From: Planctomycetaceae bacterium
Lineage (GTDB): Bacteria; Planctomycetota; Planctomycetia; Planctomycetales; Planctomycetaceae
DNA: 64,000 nt
Assembly: GCA_029243145.1 (NCBI GenBank)
Contig: JAQWSQ010000019.1
Location: 62,001 to 126,000 of the forward strand
Reading direction: 5' to 3'
In this document: positions 1 to 9,355 of the stretch, piece by piece
Layout of the letters: each line of letters starts with the position of its first letter
How positions within the stretch are numbered: the stretch's first letter is position 1
The notes under the pieces: model-generated
Databases searched by the model: none
What the model saw: the letters and a program-made list of their open reading frames with translations, nothing else
What the model was told of the DNA's origin: nothing
Program-made: the position numbers and the translations under genes

Positions 1-410
1 AGTGCAGAAATCAATGACTCGACAAGCGAGTCCTCGGAGACCATGAGTTCACATTCAGGCTCCACAAACGTCACGGCGAAGACAGATCCCGTCAGCGCCA
101 AAATCTGGCAGGACTGACAATCCTCAGAATCATGAGGACAGGTTGGACAAGGATCGTTCGTCTTGTTTGACGAGGTATTATTTTCCGGGCCTGTATCGTG
201 CGAGTGTGAATGATTGTGGTGTGAATGCCCATGATGAGAATGTGTGTGACCATGATGGGTATGCTCAAGATGAGACAGCTCTTGTTGGCACTCTTCACTC
301 TCGCAATTCACTTCGTGACTGTGTACGTGCCAACCAGTCGCCAGCCCGATCATTGTCGGCCAGGCTGCCAATAGCAGGTAAGCAGTGGATTTGTGAAAAC
401 GCGAGAACAT
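1..410 (-). CDS. His-rich, Cys-motif exported/membrane protein (3' end beyond window)
   Basis: The reading frame opens with ATG at 410-408 and runs off the left edge, giving 136 visible residues. A hydrophobic segment at about residues 9-27 looks like a signal anchor or uncleaved signal peptide. Residues 50-71 hold 13 histidines in 22 positions. Two CxxC pairs follow (C88/C91 and C98/C101), the second in a CQSCQILAL context. His-rich stretches with CxxC pairs usually bind Zn, Ni or Co in proteins linked to metal uptake or storage; that is inference, as I cannot name the family. A 23-bp palindrome lies just upstream and could be the operator of a metal-responsive regulator. The gene is divergent from the DUF1501 gene. 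Confidence 0.75.
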   Translation of the reverse strand, partial: MFSRFHKSTAYLLLAAWPTMIGLATGWHVHSHEVNCESEECQQELSHLEHTHHGHTHSHHGHSHHNHSHSHDTGPENNTSSNKTNDPCPTCPHDSEDCQSCQILALTGSVFAVTFVEPECELMVSEDSLVESLISA

Positions 411-437
411 GACAGTTATTCCAAATGTGACGCCTTA

Positions 438-460
438 TTATTGCAGTTGAGTTGCAATAA
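438..460. promoter_or_regulatory. Fur/Zur-like palindromic operator candidate
   Basis: Perfect inverted repeat TTATTGCA-N7-TGCAATAA, 28 bp upstream of the start codon of the His-rich protein. Length and AT-rich half-sites resemble operators of the Fur superfamily (Fur, Zur, Mur), and the target gene looks metal-related. Which regulator binds, and whether any does, is inference. Confidence 0.4.
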
Positions 461-576
461 CGCAAGGTGTGTTATTTGAGAATCGACGAATCTTGTTAAA
501 ATAGAGAGTTTTGCACAAAGAATAAGCTTTCAGGTCGGAAAAGGAATTCCATCAGTATCGTCTGATGTGTTAAGCT

Positions 577-2013
577 GTGAGTCCTGAAATACTAATAGAA
601 TGGCACACTGAAGCTGTGGAAAATCACACCACACCAGAATATGACTTCTCTTCCAACCGGCGTTCTTTTTTGACGGTGGGTGCGACGGCATTCGGTGCGC
701 TCACCTTGCCGGGCCTGCTAAGGGCCGAAGCGTCTTCGCAACGCCGCCAAAAGTCTTTGATCTTCGTTCATCTCGATGGTGGCCCACCACAAATGGACAT
801 GATCGATCCCAAACCAGACGCACCGCTTGAACTGCGAGGCGAGTTTCTTCCGATTGCGACGCAAACTCCCGGAATTCAAATCTGTGAGTTGATGCCAAAA
901 CTGGCGCAGCAAAGTCAGCAGTTTGCATTTGTGAGATCATTAGTCGGTTCGGCAGGCCGACACGATGGGTTCCAATGCCAATCCGGTTTCCACTACAAAG
1001 ATTTAGAATCGATGGGAGGCCGACCGGCCCTCGGTTCGGTCATGTCAAAACTTGTGGGAACTCCAGAGGATGATGCCCCCACCTTCATCGACTTGATGCA
1101 AGGACGGCCTTTGGTTCGTAATAGTGCTCGTCCCGGATTTCTCGGTCCCTCCTTCTCACCCTTCCGACCAGACATCTCTGAGATGTTTGATCGCGAACTT
1201 GAAGCCGGGATGAAAGGTGAACTCGCGCGATTGGGAGCAGACCACAGTACCTCATTGACACTTGACGGTTCACTGACCGTCAACCGTCTTACCTCGCGGA
1301 CTGAACTTTTACGCGGGCTCGATTCCATTCAACGGACAGTCGATTCCAGCGGCATGATGAATGCCATGGATCAATTCACACAGCAGGCGGTCGGCATTTT
1401 GACCTCGGGGCGATTGGCGGATGCTTTGGATCTGACCAAAGAACGCCCGGAAGTGATCGCCCGCTACACGCCCAAAGTGTCGATTGATCAAGACCGTTTT
1501 CGGACGGCAGAAGGTCCAGAATCTGTTTTGAAGTTTCTGCTGGCGCGTCGGCTCATTGAAGCAGGCGTGCGAGTGGTTAGCTTGTCGATCTCGGATTTTG
1601 ATACGCATTCGTCGAACTTTCCGCGTCTGAGAAATTTACTGCCGATTGTCGATCATGGCTTGACGACTCTGGTCGCCGATTTGACCGAACGTGGCCTGAT
1701 TGATGATGTCACGATTGTGGCTTGGGGAGAATTTGGCCGCACACCCCGAATTAATGACAAAGGTGGCCGCGATCATTGGCCCCGCGTAGGACCGGCGATT
1801 CTGGCGGGTGGTGGGATTTCCACCGGACAGGTGATTGGTGCCACTGATCGCACGGCTTCCGCAGTCACACAAAGACCGGTCAGCTATCAGGATGTCTTTG
1901 CCACACTTTATGAATCGTTGGGGATTGATGCCTCGCAGACGACTCTTCTCGATCCGCGCGGCCGTCCTCAATATCTGGTTGATGCGGGCGAACCGATTCG
2001 CGAGCTACTTTAA
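577..2013 (+). CDS. DUF1501 Tat-exported protein
   Basis: 478 residues. The N-terminus carries a twin-arginine signal (NRRSFLTVG at about residues 27-35, hydrophobic stretch, AEA). The DUF1501 landmarks are present: HLDGGPPQMD near residue 64, GEFGRTP near 382 and GRDHWP shortly after. DUF1501 belongs to the alkaline-phosphatase/sulfatase-like fold, abundant in planctomycetes and of unknown reaction. The start used is a GTG at 577 without a clear ribosome site; a GTG at 616 is also possible. Unlike the other two DUF1501 genes here, it has no adjacent DUF1549/DUF1553 partner. Confidence 0.85.
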   Translation: MSPEILIEWHTEAVENHTTPEYDFSSNRRSFLTVGATAFGALTLPGLLRAEASSQRRQKSLIFVHLDGGPPQMDMIDPKPDAPLELRGEFLPIATQTPGIQICELMPKLAQQSQQFAFVRSLVGSAGRHDGFQCQSGFHYKDLESMGGRPALGSVMSKLVGTPEDDAPTFIDLMQGRPLVRNSARPGFLGPSFSPFRPDISEMFDRELEAGMKGELARLGADHSTSLTLDGSLTVNRLTSRTELLRGLDSIQRTVDSSGMMNAMDQFTQQAVGILTSGRLADALDLTKERPEVIARYTPKVSIDQDRFRTAEGPESVLKFLLARRLIEAGVRVVSLSISDFDTHSSNFPRLRNLLPIVDHGLTTLVADLTERGLIDDVTIVAWGEFGRTPRINDKGGRDHWPRVGPAILAGGGISTGQVIGATDRTASAVTQRPVSYQDVFATLYESLGIDASQTTLLDPRGRPQYLVDAGEPIRELL

Positions 2014-2483
2014 GAAGATGGTTTTGGTTCTCTCCATCAAAAAAGAGCCGGGTGCTGAAATCCAAGATGTCCCATCATGACTGCGCCTCCTCGCCTCCGC
2101 GTGAGTTTTTCTTTCACTGCTGTGCTCGTCCAGAAGTGTGAATGAGAAACGCGTCGGGTGGCTGGGGCGCTCTCAAGTTTGCAGTCCAGAATGAGTCAGT
2201 TTTCTGAATTGTTTGCGATCTACTTGATCACGAACATGGCCCCAGATGAGAGAGGTTCCCGCTGGAGTTTCTGGGGCTATGAGTGATGAGACACTTTGGT
2301 CGTTCGAGACACCATCAAACGTCACTCTTGCTTGATAGGCTGTTAACGCCCCAGTCACCCATTACATAAGGTGCACACTGTTGAACTCTTCCACATGCCT
2401 TCGCTGGCGTGGGATGCGGATTTCGTCCGCGACATTTGCGTGATTCAAGGCGAGGGTTTTAGACCCATCGTCTGAAAAATAAA
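2014..2483. other. Intergenic region, no supported gene
   Basis: About 470 bases between the DUF1501 gene and the terminator of the DUF3500 gene. It holds one copy of a short dispersed repeat (2080-2104). The minus-strand frame at 2173-2358 encodes 61 residues ending in IWGHVRDQVDRKQFRKL, which has coding-like composition but no ribosome site or recognisable family. It could be the tail of a decayed gene. Confidence 0.45.
2080..2104 (-). repeat. Dispersed short repeat (ACGCRGAGGCG type), copy 1
   Basis: On the minus strand this reads TCACGCGGAGGCGAGGAGG followed by CGCAGT. It matches the copy at 45501-45525 at 21 of 25 positions, and the flanks of both copies contain GCGTGA and TCACTGC a short distance apart. 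Both copies are intergenic. Confidence 0.5.
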
Positions 2484-2513
2484 AAGAGCGACCACTCGAA
2501 AGTGGTCGCTCTT
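2484..2513 (-). terminator. Rho-independent terminator of the DUF3500 gene
   Basis: Perfect 13-bp stem (AAGAGCGACCACT and its complement) with a 4-nt loop. On the minus strand it is followed by a T-rich tract (TTTATTTTTC), so it ends transcription from the gene at 2565-3545. Confidence 0.85.
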
Positions 2514-2564
2514 GGAAATTCAATTGGTCATGATTGTCTAACAGTCTGTTGATAAACGGGCTGT

Positions 2565-3545
2565 CTAAGTGTTCTTCATGCCAATGTTGATGTAAGCGTG
2601 AACGTGCGGTGCGCCGCGGAAGTGAGTGACAAATGTCGGTCCTTCGATTCGCCAGATGTCCCACACTTTGTCGTTTTTGAGATCGCCATTCTGGTAGAAC
2701 GCCATGTTCAGCTTTTCCAGACCGCCACCCTTTTTGATGAACGCTAATGCTTCATTCACATCGGCTTCTCGGTAAGGCGCGAGAATCGTCTTGATGACCG
2801 ATTCCACCAGTTCCACTTGATCGGAGGAAAGTGAGCCGACAGAAACACCGCCGAATGCCGGTTTGTTACCTTGCAATTGGACCTGTGTTTCTTTGGGAGA
2901 TTTTGGCAGTAAGGCCAGTTTGCGTTGATCGGTATCAAGTGCCTTGAAAACTTCATTGGCTGCTTGCGTTTGATAGTGGAACACATTTTGTGCGGGATCT
3001 TCTTCACCGTGTCCGTAAACGATGGGTCCACCGAACGCGGCTCCCGCGACAGAATCGCCATCGGCACGTAATGTGACATGTCGTCCAGTCAGTTCCCATT
3101 CAAATTTGCCGGTCCCTGGTTCACCGAAGATGGCAATATGATTCAGATCCCAGCCACCGGTATCTTCGTCCATTTGTTTCATGAATCGTTGGAAGCCATC
3201 TTCGCTGGTGATATTCTGAAGGATCTTCTTGATGAGTGTCTGTTGTTCTTTGGTGTAGAACGCTCCGCCGATGGTCGGTTTGGTGATCGCCCAGTTCGCG
3301 TTGATGCGCGTGCGCAACTCGTGATCGAACGAGAAGCACATCGTCTGTTTTTGTTTGTCCGTCAATGTCGAGTAAAGTTCGGTGACAGCCGTCTCGGCAA
3401 CCGCCTTTTTCTTGTCACCAGCCGCAAGCAAACTGCCTGTATTGAGCATGGCGCTGCCGGCAATGGCTGCCGTTCCGAGTGTCTGAACAAATTGACGGCG
3501 TGAGACGCCATCGCCGCAGTCGGAGCAATTGTCTTGATTTTGCAT
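2565..3545 (-). CDS. DUF3500 Tat-exported protein
   Basis: 326 residues. The N-terminus has a Tat motif (SRRQFVQTLG at residues 15-24) and a hydrophobic segment, so export in folded form is expected. The body matches the planctomycete DUF3500 pattern: NANWAITKPTIGG, the FGEPGTGKFEWELTGRH block, FGGPIVYGHG, and a C-terminal VWDIWRIEGP...RGAPHVHAY block. The function of DUF3500 is unknown to me. The GKF motif resembles a P-loop only superficially, because it lies in an exported protein. The gene is monocistronic with its own terminator at 2484-2513 and an upstream gap of 255 bp shared with the divergent TPR/VCBS gene. Confidence 0.85.
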   Translation of the reverse strand: MQNQDNCSDCGDGVSRRQFVQTLGTAAIAGSAMLNTGSLLAAGDKKKAVAETAVTELYSTLTDKQKQTMCFSFDHELRTRINANWAITKPTIGGAFYTKEQQTLIKKILQNITSEDGFQRFMKQMDEDTGGWDLNHIAIFGEPGTGKFEWELTGRHVTLRADGDSVAGAAFGGPIVYGHGEEDPAQNVFHYQTQAANEVFKALDTDQRKLALLPKSPKETQVQLQGNKPAFGGVSVGSLSSDQVELVESVIKTILAPYREADVNEALAFIKKGGGLEKLNMAFYQNGDLKNDKVWDIWRIEGPTFVTHFRGAPHVHAYINIGMKNT

Positions 3546-3800
3546 GAATGGAACTTTCTTCTGGCGGGTGTGTTGGCAGGATGGCTATTGGTGAATCGAG
3601 AACTGTCGACATTCGACCTAAACCCCATAAGAACCGATTTGGGCCGAAATTAACAGAATTATTTCCTTAACTGTCTGTTAAAATGTGGATTCTCGATGCC
3701 TCCGGCCTCTGATCGCTGAATGACAGTTCCATCGATCAACGGACTCGATCATAATCATAATTGACCTACTTTCTGATCATTTTACCCGAACTTAATCGCC

Positions 3801-6800
3801 ATGACCGATCGCTCTCCCGAACACAATTCGACCTCTTTGATACCTTGGCTGCTCGGGGTGGTGGTGTTGATTGGTGCCGTGGTCGCGTTCTTCTTGATTC
3901 CTAGCGAGACCCCACAACCAGAACCCACATCGACGGCCAATTTGCTCGAAATCGTCGATCTGAAAAACCAGGCCATCGCACAATTGGAAAATAACCAACT
4001 GGACGAAGCGACAACAGGGTTTCGGACGATCATTGAATTAACGCCCAACGAATCGTTGGGCTACCAAAATTTGACAATCACCGCGTTATTAAAATTGGCC
4101 GCGTTGAACAAAGCACAAGAACCAGACGCGTACAGTTCCACGCAAGCAGGACTTGCCGAAACGCTCACGTCGTGGGCTTCCATTCATGGGGAGTCTCCGC
4201 AACAAGTGATTCTCTCCGCACGAATGTACGAAGCGATTGAAGACCGCGCCGCAGCCATCGCTGCCTACTTGCGAGCGGCCGAACTCAGCAAGACTGACCC
4301 CGTGTTACCTTATCAAGCGTTCCAACTGATGCAGCAGCGCGCCGACGAATACGATGTCTCGGAAAAGAAGGCCGCCATTGCTGAGACTTATCAACGGTCT
4401 CCCGAAAACATTGCCGTCGTGGTGGCTTATCTGCGTTTTCTGGCAGAGACTCAAGACGACTTGTTTCTTGAAATTCTGGAGCAAGCGCGGGACTTGTTCA
4501 TACCTCTTTCTGTTCGCGTGCGTGAGACACTTCCCAAGTTGCTAGACAAAGCCGCCAGCGCAGTGAAAGGGGGAGATTGGAAGATCGCCCAGACTCAAAT
4601 CGGATTCACGGGCAACCTGTTGCTGGCCGAAATCGCCTACACGAATGATTTGAATCGTCTGAATCCGCATCCCCTCGAATACGTCGCGATGGACTTCTCG
4701 GAGGATTTTTACAGTCTTTCCGCGGAACCGTTGTTTCAGTCTCCCGCTCCGATTGATGTGGCCTTTCAAACGAAGACATTAGAACTCGGCGGCATCGAAT
4801 CCAGCCTCACTACCTTCTTAACTACCGACCTCACACTCGACGGCGAACCGGAACTCATAATTGGTGCCGGCAATCGTTTAGTTGTGTATGCACTTCCTCA
4901 GTCGAAAGAACCTCTCTTCCAATTGGACCTGCCGTTTGAAATTTTGGGTATTGTGGCCGCCGATCTCGACCGCGATTATCAATCAACACGGGACGAAGCA
5001 CTCAAAAAAGTCAATGAGGGGTTGTTTGATACCGATCTTGATCTGATCGTGTGGGGGAAAGAGGGACTACTACTGATCCAAAACGAATTTCAACAAGCAG
5101 ACACAGCAGTGAAACTTTCGCTCGTCGAACTTCCAGACGAGTTACAAGAGTTGCAGCAGATCAACGATGCGCATGTTGCCGACATCGATCATGATGGAGA
5201 CCTCGACTTTACAGTGCTCTCTCAAGTCGGCATGACATTATGGTCGAATAACGGAAACTGGAGCTTCACCAATTTTACTCCGTTTTCACATCTTACCGCA
5301 CCCGATCAACGCTTGCAAAAAATTGTCGCCACCGACATTGACCGTAACCTGCTCAACGACTTTGTCGTGGCCGCCAACTCTGAGCCGGGCGTCTTTCTCT
5401 TGGAGAACAATCTGCATGGCCGATATGTGTCACGTCCGCTCAATGTTGCGATGGAGACCGCTTCTGCGATCGCGGTTGTCGATGTGAATCGGGATGCTTC
5501 GTGGGATCTTTTGTCGGTCGGAGAAACCGGCCTGACTTTCATTCCCGGCACAACTCTGCAATCAGGAGGCTGGAAGCCGGGTGCGACGGAGCAGATTTCG
5601 GACATTGCGGGAGATGGCTTGTCTGCTTGGGATTACAACAACGATGGCCTTCTCGATGTGATCACGTGGAATGCTGAAGGGCTCCAGATTTATGAGGGGG
5701 ATCTCAATAAGGGTTTGAAACATCAGGCAGAACTCACTGACTCCATGCCGGGGGCAGAGCAGTTGGAAGTGATCGACTTTGATGGCGATGGTGATCAGGA
5801 TTTAGTTTTGCTCTCGAAGGGGAAAGTCCATTTGGTGATCAACGAAGGCGGCAACAAAAACAACTGGATCAATGTCCGACTGCGAGCAGAAGAAATCGCT
5901 CAAACTCCTCGTGAACGCTGCAATATGCACGGTGTGGGGAGCCTGCTGGAAGTGAAGGCGGGAGGACTGTATCAGGCCCGAATCGTCAACGGCCCTCTGA
6001 CACATTTTGGCCTCGGTCAACAATCGGATGCGGATATTTTGCGAGTGCTATGGACGAATGGAATCCCCCACAACGTGCTCTCCCCCAAAACGAACGGCAT
6101 GATCTTTGAGCAACAGCAACTCAAAGGCTCTTGCCCCTATCTTTACACTTGGGACGGCGAGAAATTTGTGTTTGCGACTGATTGTTTGTGGGCGTCACCG
6201 ATCGGTTTGCAATTCGCACAAGGGATTCTGGCACCCGCGCGCGATTGGGAATATTTGAAGATCTCCGAAGACTTGCTTGTCCCAAAAGATGGCGAGTATG
6301 TTCTGCAAATGACCGAAGAGCTTTGGGAAGCCGCCTATTATGATTCGGTCAAACTGATGACCGTCGATCATCCCTCAGAAGTCGATATCTTCACCAACGA
6401 AAAAGTGGGCCCCGCCGAGATTGCGGAGTTCCAAGTACACACTGCCCGCAAACCGCTGACCCCCGAAGTTGTCGTCGATCAACAGAACCGAGATTTGTTA
6501 TCTCAGGTCCGTGATGCGGATGGAATCTATACCAAGTCTTGGGGCGATTCCTACACGCAAGGACTGACCGAAACGCATTGGCTGGAATTCAGCGTGGGTG
6601 AATACGACGATGCGCCGTCAAATCTCAAACTGTTCCTCACAGGTTGGGTCTTTCCCACCGATACGTCACTGAATATTGCGATCTCGCAGAACCCCGAGAT
6701 GCCTCGGCCTCAACCGCCTATGCTGCAAGTTCCCGACGAAAATGGAGAATGGCAGACAGTCTCACCGTACATTGGTTTTCCCGGCGGGAAGACCAAAACG

Positions 6801-7427
6801 ATTGTCGTGGATTTAACCGACAAATTTTTGACCGATGATTACCGCGTTCGTATCGTGACCAACATGGAAATTCGGTGGGATCATCTCTTCTATACCGTGG
6901 ACGAAACACCGGCTCAGTTCGACCTGACCGAACTAAATCTACTGGGAGCAGATTTGCATGACCGAGGCTTCTCAAAACGCATTCCTCAACCACACAATCA
7001 ATCCGAATCTTTTGACTATCAGAGTGTCACCACGCAGCCACTTTGGCCACCGATGGGAGGAGATTTTACCCGTTATGGCGACGTGACAGAATTGATTGAA
7101 GAGGGAGACGACTTACAAGTGGTGATGGGGGCGGGCGACGAAATGACAGTTCGTTTTGCCGTCCCTCAGAAAAAACTTCCCGAAGGCTGGGTGAGAGACT
7201 TTATCTTGTACAATATTGGTTGGGATAAAGATGCCGACTTGAACACAGTGCAAGGGCAACAAGTCGAACCGTTGCCTTTCAGAGGTATGAAAGCGTATCC
7301 TTATGAGCCGGAACAATCGTTTCCCAACACACCCAAGCATCGTGACTATTTGCAAGAGTATCAGACTCGTCGTCAACCGCGTCCGTCGTTCCGTACGGAA
7401 ATTCGAGATTGGAACTCGGTACGGTAG
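3801..7427 (+). CDS. Large membrane-anchored TPR / VCBS (FG-GAP) / ASPIC-UnbV protein
   Basis: 1208 residues. A single transmembrane anchor lies at about residues 13-33. TPR-like helical repeats follow (about 45-230). A propeller region (about 335-675) has repeated Asp-rich VCBS/FG-GAP loops such as DIDHDGDLDF, DYNNDGLLDV and DFDGDGDQDL. An ASPIC/UnbV-type module follows (about 680-750, NNWINVRL...GVGSLLEV...HFGLGQ). The last 430 residues form an uncharacterised domain beginning CPYLYTWDGEKFVFATDCLW. The Asp loops are typical Ca-binding sites of integrin-like propellers. An extracytoplasmic binding or scaffold role is inference. The next gene starts 48 bp downstream, so co-transcription is likely. 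Confidence 0.85.
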   Translation: MTDRSPEHNSTSLIPWLLGVVVLIGAVVAFFLIPSETPQPEPTSTANLLEIVDLKNQAIAQLENNQLDEATTGFRTIIELTPNESLGYQNLTITALLKLAALNKAQEPDAYSSTQAGLAETLTSWASIHGESPQQVILSARMYEAIEDRAAAIAAYLRAAELSKTDPVLPYQAFQLMQQRADEYDVSEKKAAIAETYQRSPENIAVVVAYLRFLAETQDDLFLEILEQARDLFIPLSVRVRETLPKLLDKAASAVKGGDWKIAQTQIGFTGNLLLAEIAYTNDLNRLNPHPLEYVAMDFSEDFYSLSAEPLFQSPAPIDVAFQTKTLELGGIESSLTTFLTTDLTLDGEPELIIGAGNRLVVYALPQSKEPLFQLDLPFEILGIVAADLDRDYQSTRDEALKKVNEGLFDTDLDLIVWGKEGLLLIQNEFQQADTAVKLSLVELPDELQELQQINDAHVADIDHDGDLDFTVLSQVGMTLWSNNGNWSFTNFTPFSHLTAPDQRLQKIVATDIDRNLLNDFVVAANSEPGVFLLENNLHGRYVSRPLNVAMETASAIAVVDVNRDASWDLLSVGETGLTFIPGTTLQSGGWKPGATEQISDIAGDGLSAWDYNNDGLLDVITWNAEGLQIYEGDLNKGLKHQAELTDSMPGAEQLEVIDFDGDGDQDLVLLSKGKVHLVINEGGNKNNWINVRLRAEEIAQTPRERCNMHGVGSLLEVKAGGLYQARIVNGPLTHFGLGQQSDADILRVLWTNGIPHNVLSPKTNGMIFEQQQLKGSCPYLYTWDGEKFVFATDCLWASPIGLQFAQGILAPARDWEYLKISEDLLVPKDGEYVLQMTEELWEAAYYDSVKLMTVDHPSEVDIFTNEKVGPAEIAEFQVHTARKPLTPEVVVDQQNRDLLSQVRDADGIYTKSWGDSYTQGLTETHWLEFSVGEYDDAPSNLKLFLTGWVFPTDTSLNIAISQNPEMPRPQPPMLQVPDENGEWQTVSPYIGFPGGKTKTIVVDLTDKFLTDDYRVRIVTNMEIRWDHLFYTVDETPAQFDLTELNLLGADLHDRGFSKRIPQPHNQSESFDYQSVTTQPLWPPMGGDFTRYGDVTELIEEGDDLQVVMGAGDEMTVRFAVPQKKLPEGWVRDFILYNIGWDKDADLNTVQGQQVEPLPFRGMKAYPYEPEQSFPNTPKHRDYLQEYQTRRQPRPSFRTEIRDWNSVR

Positions 7428-7475
7428 TCGCCTTTGAACTCATTGATTTCACAGTTCGTTTTGATTGAGAGACTT

Positions 7476-8297
7476 ATGAAACTCCCTTTGTACTGCCTGA
7501 CATTTTTGATCGTCTGTACCTCGATGCTCTCCGCTCAAGAGATGCAATATCCTTTGGATGTCATCGAAGCCGACAAGCAGACGGCGTATGTCGCCGACCG
7601 AAACTTGCCCGGCGTCTGGAAAATCACAGATGGTCACGCCGAGATCTTCTTTCAAGGATCGAAGAAGTTTCGCACGCCACTGAATGCCATTCGCTGTCTG
7701 GCGATTGATCACAAAGGACGACTGTTGGCCGGCGATTCTTCGACACGCGAGATATTTCGTTTCGATGAAAACAACAAACCAGTCCCCTTAACGAACGGCG
7801 GGATCGGTATTCCAATGGCGATGGCGGTTGCCAAGTCGGGTGAGATTTATGTGGCCGACCTGGAACTCCACCGCATTTGGAAAGTTCCTGCGGAGGGAGG
7901 AAAGCCGGAAGAAGTGGCCGTGGTTCGCGCTCCTCGTGGTATGACCATCGATTCGACCGGAATGCTTTGGATTGTCTCCCACGGTCCCGATCATCTGCTC
8001 AAACTGAATCCAGCAGACGGGAAAGTCGAAACCGTCGTCAAAGGAATGGCATTTCAATTCGGACATGACATCGTGTTGAAAGATGACACGACCGCATTTG
8101 TTGTCGATGGGTACGCCAAGACTGTCTGGAAAATCGAATCAGGAAACGCACCCGTCGCATTTGCCCAAGGGGAGCCGTTCAAAAATCCAGTCGGCCTATC
8201 ACTCTCGGAGAACGGTTTACTGGTCGCCGATCCTCACAAAAAAGCCATTTATCAAATCTCGGAAGAGGGCAAGATCTCACCTTATTCTCCGAAATGA
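7476..8297 (+). CDS. Exported NHL/SMP-30-like beta-propeller protein
   Basis: 273 residues from the ATG at 7476, which gives a clean signal peptide (MKLPLYCLTFLIVCTSMLSA). An earlier in-frame ATG at 7434 would spoil it. The mature part has repeated propeller blades of the NHL/SMP-30-gluconolactonase type (DVIEADKQTAYVADRNLPGVWKI, GEIYVADLELHRIWKV, NGLLVADPHKKAIYQI). Metal-dependent lactonase activity is not evident from the repeats. The gene follows the TPR/VCBS gene by 48 bp and ends exactly next to the stop codon of the convergent oxidoreductase, with no terminator between. Confidence 0.75.
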   Translation: MKLPLYCLTFLIVCTSMLSAQEMQYPLDVIEADKQTAYVADRNLPGVWKITDGHAEIFFQGSKKFRTPLNAIRCLAIDHKGRLLAGDSSTREIFRFDENNKPVPLTNGGIGIPMAMAVAKSGEIYVADLELHRIWKVPAEGGKPEEVAVVRAPRGMTIDSTGMLWIVSHGPDHLLKLNPADGKVETVVKGMAFQFGHDIVLKDDTTAFVVDGYAKTVWKIESGNAPVAFAQGEPFKNPVGLSLSENGLLVADPHKKAIYQISEEGKISPYSPK

Positions 8298-9290
8298 TCA
8301 CCCAACGGCTTCCCACTGTTCGCTCTCGCCGCTCGCAAAGACGGCTTCGATCACCTGCATATTTTGGACAGCATCAAACAGCGGTGTTGGGACTTCGGTG
8401 TCTTCCAGGATCGCACGAGCAAACAAGTCTCCCTGTATCGTGTATTGATCACAGAGATCGAACGTGATTTCTTCCGTTCCTGCAGAGGTCGTGTGCCAAA
8501 GTCTGGTCGGACGATTGGGCGGTGCATTGAACGGAATCTCAATCTCGATGCGACCGTCTGTGCCGAAAATGGTCACTCGTTGACTGAGAAATGTCTGTGT
8601 CGAACAGGTGAATGTGGACGTTCCCGCTGAAAATTCGAGAATGCCCGAAGTTAGCTTGTCGGTCCCGAAATCCGAATCGCGTTCCACCCGCGCACTCACT
8701 CGCTGTGGCTCTGCATCAAATAGAAATCTCGAAAGCGAGATGCAGTAACAACCGATGTCCATCAGCGCGCCACCACCCGCTTCCACTTTGTTGCGAATAT
8801 CATTTCCCTTGCGATTGAAAAATGCAAAGTAAGATTGAATGGTGGTCAGTGTTCCAATGGCTCCCGAGGTGACGAGTTCTTTCGTCTTCTGCCACTGCGG
8901 ATGATGGCGATACATGAACGCCTCCATCACTTTGAGGTCAGGGTATTGTTGGGCGGCATCAACCAGCTTTTGTCCCTCAGCAGAACTCAAGCCAATCGGT
9001 TTTTCGCACAACACATGCTTGCCCGCTTCGAGCGCTTTCATCGACCATTCCACGTGCATGTCGTTCGGTAGCGGATTGTAAATGGCGTCAATATCCGGGT
9101 CGGCCAGAATTTCTTCATAAGTTCCGTAAGCCTTGGGGATTTTCAATTCATCAGCCGCAGCTTGAGCTTTGTCCAACCCACGTGACGAAATCGCCGTGAC
9201 TTCCGTGAACTCTCCCTGTTGCATGGCGGGGATCACTTTTGCGGTGCCGATGTTGGCGGTACTCAAGATGCCGAATCGTATTTTGCTCAT
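8298..9290 (-). CDS. Gfo/Idh/MocA family NAD(P)-dependent oxidoreductase
   Basis: 330 residues. The N-terminal Rossmann fold starts IRFGILSTANIG (residues 4-15) and carries the family signature CEKPIGLSS near residue 95, where the Lys is the usual catalytic residue of EKP. The C-terminal alpha/beta half has GALMDIGCYCISLSRFLF, with the conserved D..CY element. Such enzymes oxidise or reduce sugars, sugar acids or related polyols with NAD(P); the substrate cannot be deduced. The start ATG at 9290 follows an upstream gap of 65 bp after trmB on the same strand, so it may be read through from the trmB cluster. Confidence 0.88.
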   Translation of the reverse strand: MSKIRFGILSTANIGTAKVIPAMQQGEFTEVTAISSRGLDKAQAAADELKIPKAYGTYEEILADPDIDAIYNPLPNDMHVEWSMKALEAGKHVLCEKPIGLSSAEGQKLVDAAQQYPDLKVMEAFMYRHHPQWQKTKELVTSGAIGTLTTIQSYFAFFNRKGNDIRNKVEAGGGALMDIGCYCISLSRFLFDAEPQRVSARVERDSDFGTDKLTSGILEFSAGTSTFTCSTQTFLSQRVTIFGTDGRIEIEIPFNAPPNRPTRLWHTTSAGTEEITFDLCDQYTIQGDLFARAILEDTEVPTPLFDAVQNMQVIEAVFASGESEQWEAVG

Positions 9291-9355
9291 CAGAATGTCA
9301 CTTTATGATTGAGTGGGGTGTCTTGAGTATTTTGCAGAAAGCTTCTTGTCACTTA

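Noticed and set aside
2700-3545. P-loop-like GEPGTGK in the DUF3500 protein as an ATPase motif
   Set aside because: The protein has a Tat leader and no Walker B or other ATPase features; the motif is part of the DUF3500 pattern.
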